From Caballeronia humi (GTDB lineage: Bacteria; Pseudomonadota; Gammaproteobacteria; Burkholderiales; Burkholderiaceae), in contig NZ_FCNW02000033.1 in the NCBI RefSeq assembly GCF_001544475.1, positions 1-64,000 on the forward strand: a stretch of DNA of 64,000 nucleotides, written 5' to 3'. Positions 55,269-64,000 of the stretch are shown here, piece after piece (the stretch's first letter is position 1; each line of letters starts with the position of its first letter). Made by a program: the position numbers and the translations under genes. The notes under the pieces were generated by a model that did not search any database, was not told where the DNA came from, and worked only from the letters and a program-made list of their open reading frames with translations.

Positions 55269-56498
55269 TCAACGTGCGGGCACATCGGCGACGGCGACTT
55301 GCGAGCGGCCGTGCGTCTTGTCCCAGGTGTCCTTGTCCATCACAAGCCGGAAGCCGAGATGCGACATGCTGTTGTACGGATCGGTGCCACGCCGCGCGCT
55401 CGGGCGATAGCTCAGGCAGTAGTCCTCGTTGCACAGGAACGAGCCGCCACGCGTGACGCGCTTGGGCGCCGCGACGGGTACGCCCGGATCGGCCGGGTCC
55501 CAGGCCTCGACGGGGCCGGGCGGGTTGTCGATCACCCTGCCGTTCGACGCCTCGCGCCTGAACTGGTCCGCGCGATACCAGTCGGCGACCCATTGCCAGG
55601 CGTTGCCGGTCATGTCGGAGAGGCCGTAGGCGTTGGCCGGGAAGCTGCCGACGGGGCTCGTGCCGAGCGCGCCGCCCGCCTTCGCCGATACCACCGGAAA
55701 CGGCTCTTTCTGCTGGCCTTGCCAGACGTTCGCCATCTGCTTGCCATCCGGCGCGAAGGTGTCGCCCCACGCGTAGGTGGCTTGCGTCAAGCCGCCGCGC
55801 GCGGCGAATTCCCACTCGGCTTCGGTCGGCAGGCGCTTGCCGGCCCATTTCGCGTAGGCCTCCGCATCCTCGTACGAAACCTGCACGACCGGATGATTGT
55901 CGCGGCCGTCAATGTTGCTCGCGGGCCCCGTCGGATGACGCCAGTCCGCGCCCGGCACGTAGCGCCACCAACGCGAATAGTCTTCCAGCGACACGGGCCG
56001 GTCGGTGCCGGAAAAGACCATCGCGCCCGCCACCAGCGCGCTATCTGGCGGACGCGGCGTGCCCGGCGGCAACTGGACCCTGAGCGTTTCCCAGTCGGGC
56101 TTCTTCTCGGCGGTCGTGACGTAACCAGTCGCCTCGACGAATTTGCGGAATTCCGCATTCGTCACGTGGTGTTCGTCCATCCAGAATCCGTGCACGCGTA
56201 CCGAGTGCGCCGGGCGCTCGTTTGCCTGCGCCATCTTGCTGTCGCTGCCCATCTGGAATTCGCCGCCCGGCACCCACGCCATGTTCTGCGGGCCGCGCAC
56301 GCCGTCGCCGATGACGGCCTGGGTGGCCGTGGCGGACGCCGAGTGCGACTTCAAAGCCCAGTTTGCGCCGAAGCCGATCAGCGCGGGCGCCGCGACCAGC
56401 AGCGCGCCCCAGAGCAACACCCTGCGCCGGCGCGTCACGCCGCCGCTCGTAGCGCTCGCGCCATGAGTTCCGGCCAATGCCGGCTTGTGCGTCGCCAT
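55269..56498 (-). CDS. formylglycine-generating enzyme-like (SUMF1/FGE) protein with N-terminal membrane anchor
   Basis: The 409-residue protein has a basic N-terminus and one hydrophobic helix (about residues 28-46), then a full FGE-sulfatase domain: WVPGGEFQMGSD, FWMDEHHVTNAEFRKFVE, RLPTEAEWEFAARGG and RGGSFLCNEDYCLSYRPSAR, which has the two active-site Cys that bind copper in true FGEs. It is the expected maturase of the sulfatase downstream. FGEs usually act on unfolded sulfatase in the cytoplasm, so the periplasmic orientation implied by the anchor is odd. GGAGAAAG precedes ATG 56498. Confidence 0.92.
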   Translation of the reverse strand: MATHKPALAGTHGASATSGGVTRRRRVLLWGALLVAAPALIGFGANWALKSHSASATATQAVIGDGVRGPQNMAWVPGGEFQMGSDSKMAQANERPAHSVRVHGFWMDEHHVTNAEFRKFVEATGYVTTAEKKPDWETLRVQLPPGTPRPPDSALVAGAMVFSGTDRPVSLEDYSRWWRYVPGADWRHPTGPASNIDGRDNHPVVQVSYEDAEAYAKWAGKRLPTEAEWEFAARGGLTQATYAWGDTFAPDGKQMANVWQGQQKEPFPVVSAKAGGALGTSPVGSFPANAYGLSDMTGNAWQWVADWYRADQFRREASNGRVIDNPPGPVEAWDPADPGVPVAAPKRVTRGGSFLCNEDYCLSYRPSARRGTDPYNSMSHLGFRLVMDKDTWDKTHGRSQVAVADVPAR

Positions 56499-56768
56499 GC
56501 TCTTTCTCCATTTGCGAAAACGTGCCTGATGCCTCCGTTTTCACCCAAGAATATCGATTCTGCGACCTCGCTTTTGCCTATCAATATATGAAGCGCACGA
56601 TGAATTCAATCTCTTTTCGCATCGTCGTGATTGAGCGATTCGGTGCGTTTGATTGCAATTTAAAAAGCGCTTCAACACTTTGACGAATCAATGACCGTCA
56701 AGTACCGTTTGACAGGTTGGCGTTCGACATCCGGCAATTCACGTAAAACTCACCGGCTAAACGAGACC

Positions 56769-57734
56769 ATGCGCGAAACCATCCTGCGCTTCGAGGCGAG
56801 TATCGGCGAGGCGGTCGTGGGGCAAGAAGCGGTCGTTCGGCAAATCCTGATTGCGCTTCTCGCAGACGGGCACGTCCTGCTGGAAAGCCTGCCGGGCCTC
56901 GCGAAGACGCGCACGGTCAAGGCCATCGCGAAGCGCCTCGCCGCGACGATGAAGCGCATCCAGTTCACGCCCGATCTCCTTCCCTCCGACATCACCGGCG
57001 CCGAGACGCTATTGCAATCGGGCACGGAACATACGCTCGCATTCCAGCCGGGACCGATTTTCGGCAATCTGATTCTCGCGGACGAAATCAATCGCGCACC
57101 CGCGAAAGTGCAATCCGCATTGCTCGAAGCGATGGAAGAGCGGCAAATATCGGTGGCGGGAAAAACGCATCCGATGCCGGATCTCTTTCTCGTGATGGCG
57201 ACGCAAAATCCCATCGAGCAGGAAGGGACTTATCCGCTTCCCGAAGCGCAAATGGACCGGTTTCTTTTCAAGGTGCTGATCACGTATCCGTCGCCGCAAA
57301 GCGAGCGCGACATGTTGCGCATGCTGCGCCGCGAAAGCGATGCCAAGAGCGCGCCCGCCGCCATCGAGACGCTTTCGCAGGAAGACGTGTTCGCGGTGCG
57401 GCGCGCGGTGCAGCAGATCGGCGTGGCGCCTGCGATCGACGAATACATCGTCTCGCTCGTGAACGCGACGCGCCACGGCGCCAAACTCGATGCCGATCTC
57501 GGCAAGTGGATCGAGATCGGCGCGAGCCCGCGCGGCGCCATCGGGCTGGATCGCGCAAGCCGCGTCGCCGCGTGGTTGCAGGACCGCGACTTCGTCACGC
57601 CCGACGACGTGCGCGCCGTCATCCATCCGGTGCTGCGGCATCGGCTGATCCTCTCCTACGATGCCAACGCCGACAACATCAGCGCCGACCAGGTGATCGA
57701 CCGGCTGGTGGAGAAGGTCGCGGTGCCGGCCTGA
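56769..57734 (+). CDS. MoxR-family AAA+ ATPase
   Basis: The 321-residue protein has the MoxR-type Walker A LPGLAKTRT (about 49-57), Walker B ILADEINRAP, sensor MATQNPIEQEGTYPLPEAQMDRF and a C-terminal lid domain. MoxR proteins act as chaperones for metal-centred or von Willebrand A-domain complexes. It opens an operon with DUF58, DUF4381, two BatA/B-type VWA proteins and BatD. ATG 56769 was chosen; the in-frame extension to 56691 is weak, and no good ribosome site is seen for either. Confidence 0.93.
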   Translation: MRETILRFEASIGEAVVGQEAVVRQILIALLADGHVLLESLPGLAKTRTVKAIAKRLAATMKRIQFTPDLLPSDITGAETLLQSGTEHTLAFQPGPIFGNLILADEINRAPAKVQSALLEAMEERQISVAGKTHPMPDLFLVMATQNPIEQEGTYPLPEAQMDRFLFKVLITYPSPQSERDMLRMLRRESDAKSAPAAIETLSQEDVFAVRRAVQQIGVAPAIDEYIVSLVNATRHGAKLDADLGKWIEIGASPRGAIGLDRASRVAAWLQDRDFVTPDDVRAVIHPVLRHRLILSYDANADNISADQVIDRLVEKVAVPA

Positions 57735-57746
57735 ACGGGGACGGTC

Positions 57747-58697
57747 ATGGACGAAGCGATCGGCCGCGTCTACGTCGATGCCGCGCATCTCGCGAAACTC
57801 GAATTCCGCGCGCGCGGCCTGAGTTTCGTCGCGCCGCATCCGCTGTCAAGCATTTTGTCGGGCAAACACGCGTCGCGTCTGCGCGGGCGGGGCCTGAACT
57901 TCGAGGAAATCCGCGGCTATCTTCCCGGCGACGATATCCGCCACATCGACTGGAAAGTGTCGATGCGGCTCGGCAAGGCGCACGTGCGCGTCTACACCGA
58001 GGAGCGCGACCGGCCGCTGCTCGTGGTCGTCGATCAGCGCATGAGCATGTTCTTCGGATCGCGGCGCGCGTTCAAGTCGGTGGTCGCGGCGGAAGCGGCG
58101 GCGCTCGCCGTGTGGATGGCGTTCGCGGCGGGCGACCGCGTCGGCGGCGTGATCTTCGACGACAGCGCCGTCGTGCCCGTGAAGCCGTTGCGCAGCCGCA
58201 GCCGCATCAGGATGCTGTTCGGCGCGATCGGCCGGATGAACGCAGCGCTCCACGCCGACAGCACCGCGCGCACGAACTACGCGCAACTGAACGCCGCGCT
58301 CGAAGGCGTGCTGCAACTGGCGGCGCACGATCACCTGATTTTCGTCGTCAGCGATTTCGCCGGCGCAGACGAGCGCACGCGGCAGCTTCTGCGCGAACTG
58401 TCGGCGCATAACGACGTGGTCGCGTCGATGGTTTTCGATCCGCTCTGGCAGCGCATGCCGGAGCATCGCGCGTTAGTGGTGAGCGAAGGGCGTTTGCAGG
58501 TCGAATTGCGGATCGAGCACGAGCGCGTAAGGGAGCCGCTCGCGAGCCTGTTCAAAGGGCGAAGCGCTGAAGTGGCCGAGCTGCTGCGCGCGAGCGGCGT
58601 GCCGCTTATGGCGCTATCGACCGCCGAGCCGACGATTGATCAGGTGCGGCGGCTCTTTGGCGAACGCCCACGCGCGGCGACGGAGAGCGGCATATGA
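57747..58697 (+). CDS. DUF58 domain protein
   Basis: The 316-residue protein has the DUF58 core with RGLNFEEIRGYLPGDDIRHIDWKVSMRLGKAHVRVY split here: GYLPGDDIRHIDWK (about 58-71) is the family signature. It is followed by a VWA-like stretch VVVDQRMSMFFGSR whose metal site is DxxMS-type. It lies 12 bases behind moxR and overlaps DUF4381 by 4 bases (ATGA-type coupling). DUF58 proteins are routinely paired with MoxR; their role may be assembly of the downstream VWA complex. Confidence 0.9.
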   Translation: MDEAIGRVYVDAAHLAKLEFRARGLSFVAPHPLSSILSGKHASRLRGRGLNFEEIRGYLPGDDIRHIDWKVSMRLGKAHVRVYTEERDRPLLVVVDQRMSMFFGSRRAFKSVVAAEAAALAVWMAFAAGDRVGGVIFDDSAVVPVKPLRSRSRIRMLFGAIGRMNAALHADSTARTNYAQLNAALEGVLQLAAHDHLIFVVSDFAGADERTRQLLRELSAHNDVVASMVFDPLWQRMPEHRALVVSEGRLQVELRIEHERVREPLASLFKGRSAEVAELLRASGVPLMALSTAEPTIDQVRRLFGERPRAATESGI

Positions 58698-59179
58698 CCG
58701 CGCTTGCGTCGCTTCAGGAGTTGCCGTTGCCAGACGCGGTGTCATACGCGCCGCAGACGATCGGCTGGGCGGTCGTCGCGCTTGTGCTTCTGGCGTTGGC
58801 GCTTTTCAGTGCGTGGTTTGCCTTGCGGCGGCACGAGAAGCAGCGATATCGACGCGTGGCGCTGGAAGAATTAAAGCGTATCGAAGCGCAAGTAAAGCGT
58901 GAAGATGAACGCAGCGCCGCACTCGCCGCCATTGCGCCGCTCATCAAGCGGACTGCGCTTGCAGTCGCGCCGCGCGAGCGCGTCGCGTCGCTGACGGGCG
59001 GCGAGTGGCTCGCGTTCCTTACCAGCACGCGCGGATATTTCGATGCCCGCACCGGCGCGCTGCTCGCGCTGGTGAGCTACGCGCCCGCGGAGCGCATCGC
59101 CGCGATCTCGCCACAAGATGCCGACGCGCTGATCTCGCACACGCGCGACTGGATCGCCCACCATCATGTGGAAGTTTGA
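58694..59179 (+). CDS. DUF4381 membrane protein
   Basis: The 161-residue protein has one transmembrane helix (about residues 26-45, WAVVALVLLALALFSAWFAL) between a short N-terminal segment LQELPLPDAVSYAPQTIGW and a soluble cytoplasmic domain with GGEWLAFLTSTRGYFD. Motif PLPDAVSYAPQTIGW is typical of DUF4381, found in moxR/bat operons. The gene overlaps DUF58 by 4 bases and batA by 14 bases. Confidence 0.88.
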   Translation: MTALASLQELPLPDAVSYAPQTIGWAVVALVLLALALFSAWFALRRHEKQRYRRVALEELKRIEAQVKREDERSAALAAIAPLIKRTALAVAPRERVASLTGGEWLAFLTSTRGYFDARTGALLALVSYAPAERIAAISPQDADALISHTRDWIAHHHVEV

Positions 59180-60197
59180 TCTCCCGTCGCTGTTCCTCCT
59201 TCTGCCGCTGCCCGCGCTCGTCTGGTGGCTCGCGCCCGCGTACCGGACGACGGCCCCGGCCGTGCGCATGCCGTTCTTCCAGGAAATGGCCGATGCCGCC
59301 GGCGAAAAGCCCGCGCCCGGAGGCGTGCGCCTGCGCCGCAACTGGCTGCAGCGTCTTCTGATGCCGCTCATCTGGACGCTGCTCGTGATCGCGGCGGCGA
59401 AACCCGTGTACGTCGAAGCGCCGATCACCCGCGACGAACCCGCGCGTGACCTGATGCTTGCGATCGATCTGTCGCAGTCGATGAGCGCGCGCGACTTCGT
59501 CAGCGCCGCGAGCGGCGAGCGCATGGACCGGCTGACGGCGGTGCGGCGTGTGGTGGCGGATTTCATCGCGAAACGCAAGAGCGACCGCATCGGTCTGATC
59601 GTGTTTGGCGAGGCCGCGTATCCGCAGGCGCCGCTCACACTCGATCACGACAGCGTGCTGATCCTGCTCGACCAGATGCAGATCGGCATGGCGGGGCCGC
59701 GCACGGCGATCGGCGATGCGATCGGCCTCGCGGTCAAGCTGATGGACAAGACGCCCGCGCTCGAAAAAGTGCTGATCCTCCTCACCGACGGCAACGACAC
59801 CAGCAGCGCGATCCCGCCGCAGCGCGCGGCCGAGATCGCGAAGGATCACCGGATCGTCGTGCATACGATCGGCATCGGCGATCCGGCCACGACCGGCGAG
59901 GACAAGGTCGATCTCGACGCGCTGGAACGCATCGCCAAAACGACCGGCGGGCGCTCGTTTCATGCGCTTGGGGCACAGGAAGACCTGGCCGCCGTCTACA
60001 CCACGCTCGATAAAATCACGCCCGGCACGGTGAAGCGCGAGGTCTACCGGCCGCAGCGCGATTTCTTCTGGATTCCGCTCGCCGTCGCTCTGGGCTTGCT
60101 GACGGCGTATCACGTGCTGGCGCTGTTGATCGCGATGGCCCGCGCCCCGCGACGCCGCCTACACGCCGAAATAAACGAGGTCACGCATGGAAATTGA
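59166..60197 (+). CDS. BatA-type von Willebrand factor A membrane protein
   Basis: The 343-residue protein has N- and C-terminal transmembrane helices flanking a VWA domain with an intact MIDAS motif DLSQS (LAIDLSQSMSARD, about residue 98) and TDGND. The layout matches BatA proteins, which span the inner membrane with the VWA domain facing outward. It probably binds Mg2+ and partners BatB and BatD. It overlaps both neighbouring genes, by 14 and 11 bases, so all are translated together. Confidence 0.92.
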   Translation: MWKFDLPSLFLLLPLPALVWWLAPAYRTTAPAVRMPFFQEMADAAGEKPAPGGVRLRRNWLQRLLMPLIWTLLVIAAAKPVYVEAPITRDEPARDLMLAIDLSQSMSARDFVSAASGERMDRLTAVRRVVADFIAKRKSDRIGLIVFGEAAYPQAPLTLDHDSVLILLDQMQIGMAGPRTAIGDAIGLAVKLMDKTPALEKVLILLTDGNDTSSAIPPQRAAEIAKDHRIVVHTIGIGDPATTGEDKVDLDALERIAKTTGGRSFHALGAQEDLAAVYTTLDKITPGTVKREVYRPQRDFFWIPLAVALGLLTAYHVLALLIAMARAPRRRLHAEINEVTHGN

Positions 60198-61767
60198 CCT
60201 CACCGCGTTTCACTTCCTGCGGCCCGCGTGGCTGTGGCTCCTCGTTCCTGCGATCCTGCTGCCGGTCTGCTGGTTTCGCCGCAACGATGTGCGCTCGCGC
60301 TGGCGCAACATCATCGCGCCGGAGCTGCTGGAGCATTTGATCGTCGGCGGGAAGGCGCGGCGCGGCATGCAGCCGGTGCATACGCTCGCGCTCCTGATCG
60401 GGCTCGGCGCTGTCGCCGTCGCCGGGCCGACATGGCAGCAGGAGCGGCCGCCGTTCAATCAGGACAAGGCGCCGCTCGTCGTCGTGCTGGAACTCGCGCG
60501 ATCGATGGACGCGACCGACGTCGCGCCGACGCGCATCGAGCGCGCGAAGCAGAAAGTGCTCGACCTCGCGAACGCCCGCAAGGGCGCGCGCACGGGGCTG
60601 GTCGTGTTCGCGTCGACGGCGCATCTCGTCGTGCCGCCGACCGAGGACCCCGCGATGCTCTCGCTCTACGTTCCGGCGCTTTCTCCTTCGCTGATGCCGC
60701 GCGACGGAAAGAATGCGGCAGCGGGCCTGGACGTTGCCGAGCGCGTATTGGCGCACGATCCGGCGGCGGGCACGATCGTTTTTATCAGCGACGGCTTCGA
60801 CGAAAGCGGCACCGATGCGTTCGTGCAAAAGGCGAAGCAGTCGCGGCATCAGCTTTTGTGGCTCGCGGTCGGCACCGCGAACGGCGGCCCGATTCGCGGC
60901 GCGGACGGCGCGATCGTGATGGATGCCGAGGGCCGCCCGCTCACCGGCGCCTTCGATGCCAACGCGATCCGCAAGATCACGCACGCCGCCGATATCCCGC
61001 TCGCGAGCCTGCGCGCGGACGATGACGACATCGCGTGGGTCGAGCGCCGCGCGCAGACTTATCTGGCCGAAGCCGAGGAATCGAAGATCGTGCCGCGGTG
61101 GAAGGAGGCCGGCTACTGGCTCGTGTTCGCGCTGATCGCGGTCGCGCTGTGGTGTTTCCGGCGCGGGTGGACGGTCAAGTGGCTGCCGGCCGTGCTGCTG
61201 TCGCTCGCGTTCTCCGCCGCGCCGCGCGAGGCGCATGCGGCCGGCTGGAACTGGATCGACCTTTTCGCGACGCACGATCAGCAGGGCCGCTGGCACTTCG
61301 AGCGCGGCGACTTCAAGACGGCGTCGCAACGCTTCGATGATCCGATGTGGAAAGGCCGCGCGCAGTATCTCGCGGGCGATTATCAGGGTGCGCTGGAGAG
61401 CTTTTCGCGGCTGAAGACGGCGCAGGCGGATTTCTACATCGGCAACACGCTCGCGCATCTGAAGGACTACGCGGGCGCCATGCTCGCGTACGACAACGCT
61501 GTCAAGCAGCAGGGCAATTTCCCGCAGGCAGTGGCGAATCGCGACTTGATGCGGCAGCTATTGATCGCCGAGCAGGAAAAACCCGAAGAGGGTGAACAAG
61601 CCGATCAGCCCGATCAAACCAGGGCCGACAAGCAAGACAAGGGCGGGCAGAAAATGCTCGTGCACGACCAGCGTCCCGCCGAGAATATCTGGATGCGCAA
61701 TCTCAACACGTCGCCGGCGGCGTTTTTGCATCAGCGCTTTGCGCAGGAAGCGGGAGCGGCGCCATGA
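60187..61767 (+). CDS. BatB-type VWA protein with TPR-like C-terminus and degenerate MIDAS
   Basis: The 526-residue protein has two N-terminal membrane segments, a VWA domain (about 85-275), a further helix and a TPR-like region (ARGWHFERGDFKTASQRF-type repeats: YLAGDYQGALESFSRLKTAQA; FYIGNTLAHLKDYAGAMLAY). The MIDAS motif reads ELARS (VVLELARSMDATD) instead of DxSxS, so Asp and the first Ser are replaced by Glu and Ala. FISDGFD further on is intact. It therefore may bind metal poorly or not at all and may be a structural partner of the intact BatA. Gene overlaps batD by 4 bases. Confidence 0.9.
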   Translation: MEIDLTAFHFLRPAWLWLLVPAILLPVCWFRRNDVRSRWRNIIAPELLEHLIVGGKARRGMQPVHTLALLIGLGAVAVAGPTWQQERPPFNQDKAPLVVVLELARSMDATDVAPTRIERAKQKVLDLANARKGARTGLVVFASTAHLVVPPTEDPAMLSLYVPALSPSLMPRDGKNAAAGLDVAERVLAHDPAAGTIVFISDGFDESGTDAFVQKAKQSRHQLLWLAVGTANGGPIRGADGAIVMDAEGRPLTGAFDANAIRKITHAADIPLASLRADDDDIAWVERRAQTYLAEAEESKIVPRWKEAGYWLVFALIAVALWCFRRGWTVKWLPAVLLSLAFSAAPREAHAAGWNWIDLFATHDQQGRWHFERGDFKTASQRFDDPMWKGRAQYLAGDYQGALESFSRLKTAQADFYIGNTLAHLKDYAGAMLAYDNAVKQQGNFPQAVANRDLMRQLLIAEQEKPEEGEQADQPDQTRADKQDKGGQKMLVHDQRPAENIWMRNLNTSPAAFLHQRFAQEAGAAP

Positions 61768-63098
61768 TGTCGCGCGTGTTGCTGATCGTGATTCTGCTCA
61801 TCGCACGCTGCGCCTTCGCGGACGAGGCGCCCCGGACGATGATTCGCGCGCATCTCGATCCGCCGGGGCCGGTGATCGCGGGGACGGAGGTGAAGCTCGT
61901 CGTCGATGCGCTCACGACTACGTGGTTCACCGGCGCTCCCGACTGGCCGCTTTTCACCGTCGACGATGCGATCGTCAGTCTGCCGGACGAGCAGGCCGTG
62001 AATCTTTCCGAGACGATCGACGGCGTGAAGTGGTTCGGCGTGAGCCGCGCGTATCGCATCGTGCCGCGCGCGGCGAAATCGTTCGATATCGCGCCGTTCG
62101 CGCTCACCGTGTATCCGGGCGGCGGCGCGAGCGGTGGTCCCGTCAAGCTGACGACGCCGCGTCTTCACCTCACCGCGACGCTCCCGCCCGGCGCCGAAGG
62201 CATGACGACGTTCTTCCCGCTCGCGAAGCTGACCGCGACGCAGAAGATCGAGCCTGGAGAGACGCATCTTCGCGTCGGCGACACGATCACGCGCACGATC
62301 ACGCAAACCGCGAGCGGCACCGAATCGATGCTGATTCCGCCGGTTGCCTTCGGCGATATCGACGGGCTCAGGCGCTATGCGAAAACCCCCGCGACACGCA
62401 ACATCGTGCAGGATCGCGCGGGGCTTGTCGCGGGCGAGCGGACGGATGCGGTCACGTATGTCGTCAATCGCAGCGGGCGGTACACACTGCCCGCACTCAC
62501 GATCGAGTGGTGGAATACCGCGACGCGAAAGCGCGAAACCATCGTGCTGCCAGCAATGAGTTTGGCCGCCGCCGCCGCGAAGGAGAAGCCGCTGTTCGAG
62601 ATTCCCGCCGATGCGATGTCGAAGGCGAGCCACAAGATCATCTTCATCGATCGGGCGAGTGTCGCGTATGGCGTCGGGCTGCTGCTTGCGCTGCTGGCGA
62701 TCGTCTGGAGTTATCCGAGGCTCGTCGGCTTGGGCGGTTCGCTCAAGCAGCGTGTCGAAGACACTCGGCGCCGGTACGTGCAAGGCGCGGCGCCCGCATG
62801 GCGGGCACTCTGCGTGGCAGGACGCTCGGGCGCGACGCGGCGAATCATCCCGGCGTTGTATCGATGGATGGACAAGCGCCAGGCGTTCGGCCGACCGGCG
62901 CGCGTGCAGAACCTCGCGAACGAAGGCGAAGATGCCGCCCTTGGAAAGCTTGCCGCTTTTGTTGCCGCGGACTATGCGAACCGTCCCGCCGAGACAGCGA
63001 TTGACTGGAAAGAAGTCGAACGCGAACTGAAACGAGCGGCGCGACGCCACGCGCATCTTCGTAAAAATCCGCCGCTCCCGCCGCTGAACGAACGCTAG
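61764..63098 (+). CDS. BatD-like (oxygen tolerance family) protein
   Basis: The 444-residue protein has a signal peptide (VLLIVILLIARCAFA), several immunoglobulin-like beta domains (RAHLDPPGPVIAGTEVKLVV; TVYPGGGASGGPVKL; THLRVGDTITRTITQT), and one C-terminal transmembrane helix (VAYGVGLLLALLAIVWSY, about 305-322) with a cytoplasmic basic tail. The layout matches BatD of aerotolerance operons. ATG overlaps the batB stop (ATGA). It is the last gene of the six-gene cluster. Confidence 0.85.
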   Translation: MMSRVLLIVILLIARCAFADEAPRTMIRAHLDPPGPVIAGTEVKLVVDALTTTWFTGAPDWPLFTVDDAIVSLPDEQAVNLSETIDGVKWFGVSRAYRIVPRAAKSFDIAPFALTVYPGGGASGGPVKLTTPRLHLTATLPPGAEGMTTFFPLAKLTATQKIEPGETHLRVGDTITRTITQTASGTESMLIPPVAFGDIDGLRRYAKTPATRNIVQDRAGLVAGERTDAVTYVVNRSGRYTLPALTIEWWNTATRKRETIVLPAMSLAAAAAKEKPLFEIPADAMSKASHKIIFIDRASVAYGVGLLLALLAIVWSYPRLVGLGGSLKQRVEDTRRRYVQGAAPAWRALCVAGRSGATRRIIPALYRWMDKRQAFGRPARVQNLANEGEDAALGKLAAFVAADYANRPAETAIDWKEVERELKRAARRHAHLRKNPPLPPLNER

Positions 63099-63106
63099 AA
63101 ACGCGC

Positions 63107-63979
63107 TCAGTTCAACTCGATCCAGATCGGCTGATGATCGGACGAGCGGCTCGTCTGATCGACTTCGCACCGCGCGACGCGCTTCGAAAGGTCCTCGGTG
63201 ACGAACACGAAATCGCACGCGAACGGGCCGTCGGGCCACTGCTCGTGATCGTACAGACCGACCGTTGCGGCTCGCGGCGCATCGGGGTTGGCGAGCGTCC
63301 ACGCGTCGACGAAGGAAGGCGCATCCGGCAACGGCTCCAGCATCCGTTGATACGCGTTCGCCCCGAACGCGCTGTTGAAATCGCCGCAGACGATTGCGCT
63401 CATCGGCCGCCCCGTGTCCGCGAACGGACTGTTCGGTTTCTCCGACTTCGCGGGTCGCCGCGCGTGATCGCACGCCTCGCGATGCAACTCACGCAGCCGC
63501 TCGACCTGCGCGAGCCGCTGCACCTCCGAGTAAAACTCCAGATGCGTGCTGACGACGCGCAACGGCCCCACATCCGTATCGATGATCGCTTCGAGCGCGA
63601 CGCGCAGCATCGACGGCTTCGCGGGATCGGCGGGCCACGGCAGCGAATGCCGCAGCACCTTCCGCACAGGCAATCGACTCACGATCGCGTTGCCGAACTG
63701 GCGCCGTCCACGTCCGGTGCCGGTGGGCGGCAGATCGGCGCCGATCGCATCGAGCACGATCGCGCCCGGCATCAGCGCGGCGAGTTCGGCGAACTGATCG
63801 GCGCCCGGGCCGCCCGGCAAACCGCCGGCCGCGTCGCCCTGATGGAAGCCGCGCGTGACCTCCTGAAGGCAGAGGACGTCGAAATCGCACAGCGCTTTGG
63901 CCTCGTTCACCATGCGCGCGAGATCGACGCGGCCGTCCACGCCGCGTCCCCATTGAATGTTCCAGTCGACGAGTCGCAT
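63107..63979 (-). CDS. endonuclease/exonuclease/phosphatase family protein
   Basis: The 290-residue protein has the EEP fold motifs: LVDWNIQWGRG at the N-terminus (metal Asn), VLCLQEVTRG (catalytic Glu), VVSTHLEFYS (His/Asn), VCGDFNSAFG (Asp, Asn) and SSDHQPIWIELN at the end (His). No signal peptide is seen, so it is cytosolic. Relatives include exonuclease III-like enzymes and sphingomyelinase or phosphatase types, so the substrate is open. GGAGGGCGAC precedes ATG 63979. It is convergent with batD, 8 bases apart. Confidence 0.9.
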   Translation of the reverse strand: MRLVDWNIQWGRGVDGRVDLARMVNEAKALCDFDVLCLQEVTRGFHQGDAAGGLPGGPGADQFAELAALMPGAIVLDAIGADLPPTGTGRGRRQFGNAIVSRLPVRKVLRHSLPWPADPAKPSMLRVALEAIIDTDVGPLRVVSTHLEFYSEVQRLAQVERLRELHREACDHARRPAKSEKPNSPFADTGRPMSAIVCGDFNSAFGANAYQRMLEPLPDAPSFVDAWTLANPDAPRAATVGLYDHEQWPDGPFACDFVFVTEDLSKRVARCEVDQTSRSSDHQPIWIELN

Positions 63980-64000
63980 GTCGCCCTCCTTCGGATGTGC

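Noticed and set aside
54160-55848. Long minus-strand frame joining the HAD gene to upstream sequence
   Set aside because: Its 5' half lies inside the FGE-like gene in another frame; the real HAD start at 55227 has a ribosome site and a signal peptide.

Overview
The window looks like a piece of a Burkholderiaceae replicon of the Caballeronia/Paraburkholderia type. The DNA is GC-rich with strongly G/C-ended codons, and many products have familiar Burkholderia counterparts (DUF1488, a Lys/Ala-tailed H-NS protein, DUF6429, several GSTs, a second rpoD, an acoXABC cluster, a BatA/B/D cluster). The species call is inference from gene content. A parA-parB-rep module at 17.9-21.6 kb, next to an rpoD copy and an H-NS gene, suggests the origin region of a secondary chromosome, chromid or megaplasmid rather than the main chromosome.

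Layout. 0-6.3 kb: the 5' end of an aldehyde dehydrogenase gene, a DUF72 protein, two small exported or membrane proteins, then an HPP-CBS membrane protein and a MarR regulator paired with a ClC-CBS chloride transporter. 6.5-11.5 kb: a ROK regulator with a sugar ABC transporter (ATPase, permease, binding protein), closed by a terminator. 11.5-14.2 kb: a YjlB-like cupin, a decayed chimeric hybrid histidine kinase and DUF1488. 14.5-25 kb: H-NS, about 2.7 kb of gene-poor decayed DNA holding a broken DUF6429 gene, the parA-parB-rep module with direct and inverted repeats, a GST and rpoD. 25-28.4 kb: small exported proteins, a structured-RNA candidate, a YghU-like GST and an SDR. 28.6-36.5 kb: acetoin catabolism. 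AcoR (sigma-54 activator) is followed by a palindromic activator site and a -24/-12 promoter, then acoX, acoA, three tandem hairpin repeats, acoB, acoC and a lipoate ligase-like gene. 36.5-41.8 kb: envelope proteins, modABC with a ModE-like box, and a GST. 41.8-49.7 kb: a 7/8-bp tandem repeat, an sRNA candidate, a PQQ-type sugar dehydrogenase with its cytochrome c, lipoproteins, a DUF2235 (Tle1-like) lipase and a pyruvyl transferase. 49.6-56.5 kb: an MFS-spermidine synthase fusion, then a sulfatase, HAD phosphatase and formylglycine-generating enzyme. 56.8-63.1 kb: moxR-DUF58-DUF4381-batA-batB-batD. An exonuclease/phosphatase-family gene ends the window.

Most loci are recognisable. The signals most worth follow-up are the replicon module with its pre-parA hairpin and repeats, two predicted minus-strand structured RNAs, the triple hairpin inside the aco operon, the mosaic kinase pseudogene and the degenerate metal-site motif in BatB.
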